IMG/VR virus record: IMGVR_UViG_3300050821_004361
Coordinates: 1-29,626 of that record
Strand: one strand, 5' to 3'
DNA: 29,626 nucleotides
Origin: a virus
Shown: positions 21,774 to 28,266 of the stretch, piece by piece
How the letters are laid out: the number at the start of each line of letters is the position of its first letter
Position numbering within the stretch: position 1 is the stretch's first letter
Position numbers and translations under genes: made by a program
The notes under the pieces: generated by a model
What the model was told of the DNA's origin: nothing
Seen by the model: the letters and a program-made list of their open reading frames with translations, nothing else
The model's database searches: none

Positions 21774-22080
21774 CTGCGCAGGCACAGCTAACCAATTGAT
21801 ATCGTTGGTGTCTGCGCTCCCTGGTGGAGGGAGCGCCCCGCGCCCCTGCGCTCGCGCGGGCGCGCGCCTTCGCCCCCCGGGGTGCGCGCGCGGGGCGAGC
21901 GCGCGTGTGCAGACGTATGGAGAAAATTCTCGTGTCTCCAACTTCGGAGATCACACTTACATCACACTTTGGGACCGGCGGCGGCAAGCTCGCCCAGGAG
22001 ACACGGCGACAGGTTTATGACGGGCTCCGACGTGGTCCTCGGCCCCGCCGGCTGAGTGTGGTCGCGTGCTGCTGGGAGGT
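21774..22080. other. Structured convergent intergenic region
   Basis: No gene is supported here. GCGCTCCCT (21814-21822) and AGGGAGCGC (21828-21836) form a perfect hairpin. A second, very GC-rich folded block spans about 21845-21905, with GCGCGCGCC and a run of C/G at its apex. The region separates convergent transcripts and probably terminates both, though T-runs are absent. Confidence 0.5.
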
Positions 22081-22299
22081 TCAGATACGCCCTTCGGTCT
22101 GTGCGACCCGCTCTTCGAGCTGTTCGATCCGCGCCCATAAGCGTTTGATCGACGTTTGGATCTCCGCCTGTTCTTGAAGGATCTTGCGCATGTGGCCCGC
22201 CAACAGGTTGAACGCTCGCTCCAGCCGCCATAGGGCGTAGGCCAGGACCAGGACGCAGGCCATGACGCCAATGGTGTGAACAGCCTGGATACTCGGCAT
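22081..22299 (-). CDS. Small membrane protein with coiled coil (first of pair)
   Basis: 72 aa. An N-terminal hydrophobic span (HTIGVMACVLVLAYALW) is followed by a long coil (MRKILQEQAEIQTSIKRLWARIEQLEERV). The start at 22299 has CGGAAG 4 nt upstream. It pairs with a similar gene just upstream on the same strand. The pair resembles accessory lysis (holin/spanin-like) or membrane-scaffold proteins, but no motif decides this. Confidence 0.65.
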   Translation of the reverse strand: MPSIQAVHTIGVMACVLVLAYALWRLERAFNLLAGHMRKILQEQAEIQTSIKRLWARIEQLEERVAQTEGRI

Positions 22300-22336
22300 T
22301 TTGCTTCCGTTTGCTTCTCGTGCTGCTGGGAGGTTC

Positions 22337-22570
22337 TCATGCGCCCTTGCGCCCGCATTTCTCGTCCACGTCGAGCGCCAGCTTGTCGATCTGCGCTTGT
22401 TGGTCATCGAGCCGCTTGAGGATCGCATACTGACTGACAATGGTGTCCTGAACGTCGAGGTGATGTTTCCTGAGACGCCGGTCCAGATCCCGAAAAGATA
22501 AGGCGATGACGACGGTGAGCGCGATGATCATCACCGTTTGCCAGATGTCGATGATCACTCCGAGAGACAT
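22337..22570 (-). CDS. Small membrane protein with coiled coil (second of pair)
   Basis: 77 aa. MSLGVIIDIWQTVMIIALTVVIALSF is a membrane segment, followed by a charged coil (DLDRRLRKHHLDVQDTIV...) that ends in basic residues. GGGAGG 6 nt before the ATG is a strong ribosome site. Topology parallels the downstream gene, with 37 nt between them. The 228 bp between this gene and the divergent tail gene must hold promoters in both directions, but I could not place them. Confidence 0.7.
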   Translation of the reverse strand: MSLGVIIDIWQTVMIIALTVVIALSFRDLDRRLRKHHLDVQDTIVSQYAILKRLDDQQAQIDKLALDVDEKCGRKGA

Positions 22571-22798
22571 TGGCGGCCTCCCTTTTTTATTGTTGGCCCC
22601 ATGTTAACACCCGAAAGCGGCAGGGCGCACTGGGTAGAACTACCTAGGCCGCGCCGGAGCGGGTGTCCTGGGAGGTTCAGATGAGCCCCTGTCGGCAGAC
22701 ACGCTCGACATGCACGACAAAACCCCGTATAGCTCGCTTTCAGAGCCGCTCTTTGGACCGCTCGGCATGGTCCGTCGCCCTTCTCCCGCGAGCGGCGC

Positions 22799-24136
22799 AT
22801 GGCGTTTCCGAAGCCTCCCGAAAAGATTGTCGCCTTCAACAGCGGGCCTGTCGCGTCGCACGACATCGGCCGTCAGTTCGACGAGCACCGCCGCGCGAGC
22901 GCCGAAGTCATCGACTTCCTGCGCACCGTCGTGCGCGACGACGGACGCTTGAAGAACGGGCTCATCGGTCCCGAGCAGCTCGACCCGAAACTGCCGGAGA
23001 TCCTGGCCGAACGCGCCGTCAAGGCGATGAGCGATCTGCTCGCCAACGTCCTCGACAGCGCCTCGCGGGCGCAGGCGTCAGCCGCCGAGGTGTGGCGCAT
23101 TCAGGAAAGGATCGAGACGGCCCGCCGTGACATCGCCGCCAGCGCCGACGCGATGTCGCGTGCGTCCGAGGAGGTTCGAATGCGCCTCCAGAACCTCGAC
23201 GCCGAAGTCGAAACGCGCGTGTCTGCGCTCGTGCCAACTGGTGTGTTGGGCCCTCAGTACACGAACTTCTACGCGACCGACGAGCAAAGCTCGCAGCCGC
23301 TCTCGTCGGACTACGCCCAGGTGAGCATCGAGTGGGCGGAGCATATGCCCGACACCATCCCGCCGAACGTGCTCGCGATCAACGCGATCACCGGCGATCA
23401 CTGGTCGTCGCGATGGTGGGCCAACCGCAGCGCCAACGCGTTCGGCATGCTGGCGTGGTGGTATCAGGGCGCATGGCCGCAGCCCGGCCCGCCGACAACC
23501 CCGAACACCCCTACGGGTCAGCCCATTCCGCCCGGCGCGATGTACTTCGACACCACGCTCGGCGTGATGATGGTGTGGAACGGCTCGACGTGGGTGAACG
23601 CCTCCGCGCCCGCCAAGGGCGTGACCGCGACACTGTACTATCTCGCGACCATCAATCAGACCGTGTTCCCTCTCAATGTAGTCGACCGCAACGGCAAGAC
23701 TTTCGCCTTCAACCAGACCGCCCCCGAGGGTTTGCAGGCGTTCGTGAACGGTGTTCGGCTTGAGCCGACCTATGACTTTACCGTCGACACCGTGGGTTCG
23801 TCGGTGACCTTTTTGCGCGGGCTGACGACGAACAGCGTGGTCGCCTTCGATCTTCTCACCCCGGCGGCGCAGCTCACGCCCAGCGGAACCGTCAACACGG
23901 TGCTGATGAGCCCCATCACGCCCAACGGAACCACCGCAACGTTCGGGCTCACCGTGGCGTCGAACGGACATACCGCCAGCATCGCCAAGAACGAGGAGCT
24001 GCTGGTGTCCGTCGATGGCGTCATCCAGTCGCCCGGGTCCGCCTACAACGCCACCGGGACGATCATCACTTTCGTCGAGGCCCCCGCCGCCACCGCCAAC
24101 ATCTTCATCGTCTGGTTCGGGCCGCCCAACCCATGA
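22799..24136 (+). CDS. Phage tail/virion attachment protein
   Basis: 445 aa. The N-terminal ~140 residues are helical, including a coiled coil (AAEVWRIQERIETARRDIAA), as in a virion-binding stalk. The C-terminal part is a series of beta-rich modules typical of tail fibres: AMYFDTTLGVMMVWNGSTWVN, then VFPLNVVDRNGKTFAFN with GLQAFVNGVRLEPTYDF, then LVSVDGVIQSPGSAYN. It is probably a structural fibre or adhesin. Its stop overlaps the next start as ATGA, so the next product probably assembles with it. Confidence 0.75.
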   Translation: MAFPKPPEKIVAFNSGPVASHDIGRQFDEHRRASAEVIDFLRTVVRDDGRLKNGLIGPEQLDPKLPEILAERAVKAMSDLLANVLDSASRAQASAAEVWRIQERIETARRDIAASADAMSRASEEVRMRLQNLDAEVETRVSALVPTGVLGPQYTNFYATDEQSSQPLSSDYAQVSIEWAEHMPDTIPPNVLAINAITGDHWSSRWWANRSANAFGMLAWWYQGAWPQPGPPTTPNTPTGQPIPPGAMYFDTTLGVMMVWNGSTWVNASAPAKGVTATLYYLATINQTVFPLNVVDRNGKTFAFNQTAPEGLQAFVNGVRLEPTYDFTVDTVGSSVTFLRGLTTNSVVAFDLLTPAAQLTPSGTVNTVLMSPITPNGTTATFGLTVASNGHTASIAKNEELLVSVDGVIQSPGSAYNATGTIITFVEAPAATANIFIVWFGPPNP

Positions 24137-24633
24137 CCGTCACCCGCGCCTTCGACACCGCCCAGTTCGTGCCGTCGCCCGGCAACAACAACGTCAACGA
24201 CGGCGCGCTGATAAGCTCGGTCGGGCCGCCGTTCATGACTTCGTTCAAGCCGGTCGTCACTAGCGTCAATCCGGGCGTGACCGTCGGCGCGTCGATGCCG
24301 GCGGCGACGGCGCAGAACCAGATCCTGATCTCTGGCGCTGGCCCGGGGTTCGCATGGGCTCTTGGGACGAACCCCGCCGCAGCGGCGAGCGTGCCTGCGC
24401 CGACCGCGCAGTACAACCTGCTCATGGCCGACGCGACGCCGAGTTGGCAGAACACCGACATCCCCACGGTGCTGGCGCACGGCGGCGCAGTCACTCAAAG
24501 CGCCGGAGGAACCTTTGCTGTTGGCGCGAGCCTTGTCTTCACTGCGATGGCGTCGCTGACAAAACGAATTGATGGAAGTGACCCGAACTTCTCCCAGCTT
24601 GATAATTTTACCCTCGACTGCGGCACGTTTTGA
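24133..24633 (+). CDS. Small virion/tail-fibre protein
   Basis: 166 aa, coupled to the previous gene by ATGA. It is rich in Gly, Ala, Ser and Thr with repeated AxAQxxLLxADAxPSW-like beta modules (AAATAQNQILISGAGPG-type and APTAQYNLLMADATPSW). These are characteristic of fibre shafts. No signal peptide or membrane segment is visible. Probably a shaft or minor component of the fibre. Confidence 0.65.
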   Translation: MTVTRAFDTAQFVPSPGNNNVNDGALISSVGPPFMTSFKPVVTSVNPGVTVGASMPAATAQNQILISGAGPGFAWALGTNPAAAASVPAPTAQYNLLMADATPSWQNTDIPTVLAHGGAVTQSAGGTFAVGASLVFTAMASLTKRIDGSDPNFSQLDNFTLDCGTF

Positions 24634-24671
24634 CCCTGCGTAGACACGCGACATAGGGAGGCTACACAGCC

Positions 24672-26309
24672 ATGACGACCAGAATTCAGATCATCCGGTC
24701 ATCGACGCCGGGAGCCGTGCCTGCCGCAGGCACGCGCTCGCCTGGCGAATTGTGGACGACTTTTCCCGATCTTCAGTTGGGCGTGATCGACGCGTCGAAG
24801 AACGCCCAGAAACTGGTCGGTGTGCGCTTCTTCTCGACTACGGCGAATTACGCCGTTGGCGACTTCGTCATTCAGGCAGGCGTGCTTTACGTAGCGAAAG
24901 TCGCGGTGACGGCGGGGGCGTTCAACGCCACCCAATGGACGCAGGTCGCCGCCGCGACTGACGCTGGCGGGCCGTATCTGGCGATCAGCGGCGGAACGCT
25001 GACCGGCGCGCTGATCCTCGCCGCCGATCCCGGCACGGCTCTTGGCGCGGCGACCAAGCAATATGTCGACGGCAAAGTGGGGCCGTATCTGCCGTTGGCG
25101 GGCGGCGTCCTGAGCGGCACGCTCGCCGTTGGAGTTGGAAGCACAACCGTCAATGCGCTGACCATCATTCCTGGAGCTAATCCCGCAAACGCCAATCCGG
25201 CTCAGATCAATGCGTTTGATCAGACTAGCGGCGTATTGATCGCTGGCGCTTGGCAATCGATCAAGAGCGGCGGCATTGCTGTTTTGGCTGCGCAAGGCAA
25301 CGGTTCAATTATTAAGATTGGTCAGGGCAGTCCAAATAATCTGACATTCGATAACAACGCCAATGGCGGCGTTTTCATGCTGATGGATCAGACATCGGCC
25401 AATGCTAATCCCGGCAATTATTTGCAATTGCTCAATGCGCCGCTCGGCAACCCTTCGACGGCGGTTATTCAGACGGCGGGAGGAAGCGCGAACCGCAGCA
25501 TCCAACTTGTGCCGAACGGTACGGGCACGGTGCAAGCGCCCACCGCTGCGCCGGGAACCGCCACTACGCAGATCGCCACGACTGCCTTCGTCGCCGCTGC
25601 GATGATGGGCGACAACCGGCTCATCAACGGCAATTTTACCGTCAATCAGCGCGGGCAAGTTTCTGGAACGGCTCTTGCTGCTGCTGCTTACGGTCATGAC
25701 CGCTGGAAAGCGGGAGCGGCGGGCTGCACCTACACTTTCACCGCCGCGTTGCCCGATACGACCGTAACGATCACTGCCGGCACGCTGACCCAGATCATCG
25801 AGGCGGGCATGATTGAGGGCGGCGTCTACACGCTGTCGTGGACGGGAACGGCGCAGGCCCGCGTCTATCAGGGAACGCCTGCCGGCGCTTATGCGGCGAG
25901 CCCGATCATAACGGCGGCGCTGCCCGCTGGCGCGAACACCACAGTCGAGTTCAACGCTGGGACTTTGACGCGGGTCAAGCTGGAGATCGGCTCCACAGCA
26001 ACGCCGTTCAACCGGCAGTCGCTGGCCAAGAGCATGGCGGATTGCCAGCGGTATTATCAGACCGGGCAGTTGTACTTGACGGGCCAGGCCGGGACTGCGG
26101 GCCAGACCTTTTCTTATGGGTACACACCTCCCGTTGTGCTGCGCGTGCCGGGGCCGTGGGCGCTGACAATCCTGTCGAACAGCAACAGCAATTGGACGAC
26201 GGGTGCGGTCAACTACGGCGGGAGTGGCATCGTCAGCGCGCAGGGCACCGCCGTCGCGGCGGGCGCGGTCACGATCAACATGAATTGGGCCGCCCCAGCG
26301 GAGCTTTGA
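24672..26309 (+). CDS. Tail fibre / receptor-binding protein
   Basis: 545 aa. The N-terminal ~90 residues (MTTRIQIIRSSTPGAVPAAG, then GELWTTFPDLQLGVID) form a virion-attachment module. Shaft repeats follow, including ISGGTLTGALILAADPGTALGAATKQYVDGK and a second LAGGVLSGTL copy. From about residue 315, NRLINGNFTVNQRG and YGHDRWKAG begin a C-terminal carbohydrate-binding-like domain used in many fibres. GGGAGG 10 nt before the ATG is the ribosome site. This is the likeliest host-range determinant in the window. Confidence 0.85.
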   Translation: MTTRIQIIRSSTPGAVPAAGTRSPGELWTTFPDLQLGVIDASKNAQKLVGVRFFSTTANYAVGDFVIQAGVLYVAKVAVTAGAFNATQWTQVAAATDAGGPYLAISGGTLTGALILAADPGTALGAATKQYVDGKVGPYLPLAGGVLSGTLAVGVGSTTVNALTIIPGANPANANPAQINAFDQTSGVLIAGAWQSIKSGGIAVLAAQGNGSIIKIGQGSPNNLTFDNNANGGVFMLMDQTSANANPGNYLQLLNAPLGNPSTAVIQTAGGSANRSIQLVPNGTGTVQAPTAAPGTATTQIATTAFVAAAMMGDNRLINGNFTVNQRGQVSGTALAAAAYGHDRWKAGAAGCTYTFTAALPDTTVTITAGTLTQIIEAGMIEGGVYTLSWTGTAQARVYQGTPAGAYAASPIITAALPAGANTTVEFNAGTLTRVKLEIGSTATPFNRQSLAKSMADCQRYYQTGQLYLTGQAGTAGQTFSYGYTPPVVLRVPGPWALTILSNSNSNWTTGAVNYGGSGIVSAQGTAVAAGAVTINMNWAAPAEL

Positions 26310-26311
26310 GA

Positions 26312-26506
26312 ATGACCTACACACAAGTTTGGGACGCAGTGCAGGGCCAAGTCAGCGATCAGTGGGTCGAGCGCGACGAGGACGGCGCGCGCATCCCCAA
26401 CGATCCCGTCAACTCGGATTGGGCGACTTTCTTGGCGTGGCTCGATCTGGGCAACGAGCCCAAGGCCGCCACGCCGCCCCTCGCGCCAGAAACCGGGCTT
26501 CCGTGA
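26312..26506 (+). CDS. Tail-fibre-associated small protein
   Basis: 64 aa from MTYTQVWDAVQGQVSD. The element IPNDPVNSDWATFLAWLDLGNEP is the short motif commonly seen at the C-terminus of small proteins encoded after tail fibres, as in tail-fibre assembly-type proteins. It starts 2 nt after the fibre stop. It probably chaperones or caps the fibre, which is inference from position. Confidence 0.75.
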   Translation: MTYTQVWDAVQGQVSDQWVERDEDGARIPNDPVNSDWATFLAWLDLGNEPKAATPPLAPETGLP

Positions 26507-26766
26507 AGCGTATGGCCGCCATCCTCCTCGCAACCAGCCTTGGCGGCTGTTCGCTGTTGGCGGAACGCCTCGCCAACGGCGCGCTGGTCGAGCCCAACGG
26601 AGCCGTGGTCGAGCCCAACGGAGCCGTGATCGAGCCTTCGGGCGTCGTTGTCGAGCCTGACGGTCGTGTCGTTCAACCGCAACGCGACGAAGCTATTGAA
26701 ACCGTCATCACCGGACTGAGCGAGGCGCAGCAAGTCCGGACCCTCACGCGCCAACTTGCAAGGTGA
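26503..26766 (+). CDS. Lipoprotein with VEPNGAV heptad repeats
   Basis: 87 aa. A signal peptide (MKRMAAILLATSL) ends in a lipobox LGGC with the modified Cys at residue 16. Then come 7-aa repeats around VEPNGAV, VEPNGAV, IEPSGVV and VEPDGRV, encoded by near-identical 21-bp units. The likeliest start is GTG, overlapping the previous stop as GTGA. A later ATG at 26512 is an alternative. A phage lipoprotein could be an outer spanin or a superinfection-exclusion factor. Neither is proven. Confidence 0.7.
   Translation: MKRMAAILLATSLGGCSLLAERLANGALVEPNGAVVEPNGAVIEPSGVVVEPDGRVVQPQRDEAIETVITGLSEAQQVRTLTRQLAR
26575..26670 (+). repeat. 21-bp tandem repeat coding VEPNGAV
   Basis: Two adjoining units sharing GGTCGAGCCCAACGGAGCC are followed by two diverged copies (ATCGAGCCTTCG and GTCGAGCCTGACGG). 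They encode the lipoprotein heptads. Confidence 0.65.
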
Positions 26767-26770
26767 CGCC

Positions 26771-27091
26771 ATGACCAAAATTGTTATCGTCGGCGAAGCT
26801 TACTACAGTGACCTTCGCCCCGATCAGGGCTTGCCTCCCGGCCAGCCGCCTTCGATCTGGCCCTCGCCGGGATATCCTGCCCATCCGATTGCGCCGGGAG
26901 GTCCGCCCCTCGGCATTTGGGGCGGGATCGCGCCACCCGTCCCGACGCATCCGTGGGTGCCGCCATCCGGCGAGACGCTGCCCCCGCCGCCCGACGACAT
27001 CGTCAATCAGTATGTCGCCGCCGTTTGGAACCCGACCAAACAGGAGTGGCGTGTCACCGTTAGCGACGACACGACCGCCACGCCCAAGTAA
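26771..27091 (+). CDS. Proline-rich hypothetical protein
   Basis: 106 aa from MTKIVIVGEAYYSD. The middle is Pro/Gly-rich with PSIWPSPGYPAHPIAPGGPP and LGIWGG, a pattern I associate with extended, low-complexity phage structural proteins. The C-terminus (NQYVAAVWNPTKQEWRVTVS) looks like a small beta domain. AAGGTG 5 nt upstream supports this start over the earlier 26756. Confidence 0.68.
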   Translation: MTKIVIVGEAYYSDLRPDQGLPPGQPPSIWPSPGYPAHPIAPGGPPLGIWGGIAPPVPTHPWVPPSGETLPPPPDDIVNQYVAAVWNPTKQEWRVTVSDDTTATPK

Positions 27092-27105
27092 CGGGGAGAG
27101 ATCCG

Positions 27106-27285
27106 ATGAGCCCCCTCGGTATCGTCCTCTTGATCGTTCTGGTTCTGATCCTGTTCGGCGGTCTCGGCGGGGGCTCCTACATCGGCGCGTGGCCCTACGG
27201 CTACGGCTACGGTCACGGCGGGGTCGGGCTGGTTGGCGTGCTCGTCGTCATCCTGCTCGTCCTGCTCGTGATGCGGCTCGTCTAA
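27106..27285 (+). CDS. DUF3309-like small membrane protein
   Basis: 59 aa with two hydrophobic spans (LGIVLLIVLVLILFG and LVGVLVVILLVLLVM) joined by a Gly/Tyr-rich loop (WPYGYGYGHGG). This is the shape of DUF3309 proteins, found mainly in Proteobacteria with no known function. GGGGAG lies 7 nt before the ATG. It could have a lysis-related role given the late-gene position, but this is unsupported. Confidence 0.72.
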   Translation: MSPLGIVLLIVLVLILFGGLGGGSYIGAWPYGYGYGHGGVGLVGVLVVILLVLLVMRLV

Positions 27286-27300
27286 CAAGGAGGTTCAATC

Positions 27301-27735
27301 ATGGCGTTTCCAATGCGAGGCGGACCGCCGCCCGGGCTTCCTCCCGGCGGTCCTCCGCCGATGGGCGCAGGAGCGCCCTCTGGGGGAGGATTGGGCGGCC
27401 TCTTGGCGGCGCTGTCGCAGCGCCACGGCCAGCCCGCAAGCCTGACCATGCATCCCGGCCCCGGCGGTCCTCCCGGCGGCATGCCCCCGATGGGCGGCGG
27501 CGGACCTCCGGCCATGCCGCCCATCGCGGGCGGGCCGCCCCCTGGCGGACCTCCCGGCATGGGCGGCGGACCGCCGCCGGGCCTCCCACCGATGGGCGGT
27601 CCGCCGCCCGGCATGGGCCGACCGCCGCCTCCGGGCCCGCGCGCAGCTCCGGTCGGGGCCGGACGCGCGCCTGCGCCGCGCGCGGCGGCTCCAAGAGGCG
27701 TTCGCGTCAAGTCGGCCCCGGTGCGGGTGTCGTAG
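27301..27735 (+). CDS. Gly/Pro-rich low-complexity protein
   Basis: 144 aa composed almost wholly of Gly, Pro, Met and Ala (GGPPPGLPPGG, MPPMGGGGPP), ending in a basic tail (RGVRVKSAPVRVS). AAGGAGG 7 nt upstream of the ATG argues for real expression, and it is collinear with the genes around it. The opposite strand is also open here because of the biased sequence, so coding rests on start signal and position. It may be a disordered virion-surface protein. Confidence 0.6.
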   Translation: MAFPMRGGPPPGLPPGGPPPMGAGAPSGGGLGGLLAALSQRHGQPASLTMHPGPGGPPGGMPPMGGGGPPAMPPIAGGPPPGGPPGMGGGPPPGLPPMGGPPPGMGRPPPPGPRAAPVGAGRAPAPRAAAPRGVRVKSAPVRVS

Positions 27736-27747
27736 GAGGGTTCAGAA

Positions 27748-28266
27748 ATGACGATTGGCGACAAGAGCGCCCAGTCCTACGGCTGGCGCGTCAAACTGGA
27801 AGCCCCTCTGCCTGACGGCGAGGGGATCAAGATCCCCACGCCGGGCATCGATCAGCGCTACACCGATATTCGTCATGCCGACATCACCGTCGCTTCGACC
27901 AACAAGGTCTATCGCGACGGCGACGCCGGGATCGATCTGGCGTTCGACATGACCGAAGGGGCCGAGACCGTCGAGGTGTCCAACCATACCGGCTCGACAT
28001 GGCCGCTCGGCGACGAGATCTACGTGTTCTGCCCCCATCTTCTGGCGGAAGGGGCCAACGAGTGGGACCTCAAGGGGCAAATCTGGGATCTCCAGCAACG
28101 CGTGTCTGCGCTGGAAGGCGCGACCATGCAGCAGACGCAAAAACCGCCAAGAGACGCTTCTGAACCCTCCAAGGCTGCGCCTGCGCCCGTTAAAGCCGCG
28201 ATCCCGCCCGCGAAGCCGCCGAATTCGCCGACGAGGGGCCCAATTCCGCCGACAAGGGATCGATGA
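27748..28266 (+). CDS. Hypothetical late protein before terL
   Basis: 172 aa. A beta-rich N-terminal domain (WRVKLEAPLPDGEGIKIP, ITVASTNKVYRDGDAGIDLAF) is followed by a short coil (WDLKGQIWDLQQRVSALEG) and a Pro/Ala/Lys-rich tail. GGAGGG 9 nt upstream of the ATG supports the start. Its stop overlaps the terL start as ATGA. I recognise no family. A coupled role in packaging is possible. Confidence 0.7.
   Translation: MTIGDKSAQSYGWRVKLEAPLPDGEGIKIPTPGIDQRYTDIRHADITVASTNKVYRDGDAGIDLAFDMTEGAETVEVSNHTGSTWPLGDEIYVFCPHLLAEGANEWDLKGQIWDLQQRVSALEGATMQQTQKPPRDASEPSKAAPAPVKAAIPPAKPPNSPTRGPIPPTRDR

Noticed and set aside
22710-22952. Possible 80-aa protein beginning MHDKTPYSSLSE
   Set aside because: The first 30 residues look protein-like, but there is no ribosome site and the rest is a shadow of the tail gene.
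22681-23130. Rightward frame with a very good ribosome site (GGAGGTTCAG-ATG)
   Set aside because: Most of it overlaps the tail protein gene in another frame and is Arg-rich. It may be a vestige of a small gene.
23078-23971. Leftward 297-codon frame opposite the first tail gene
   Set aside because: His/Arg/Gly-rich antisense frame. The rightward gene has fibre-like modules and an ATGA link.
25305-26324. Leftward 339-codon frame opposite the tail fibre
   Set aside because: Arg-rich shadow. The fibre frame has recognisable repeats and a C-terminal domain.
26781-27815. Long frames in alternative phase and opposite strand over the Pro/Gly genes
   Set aside because: They cross several genes that have their own ribosome sites, and arise from biased low-complexity sequence.
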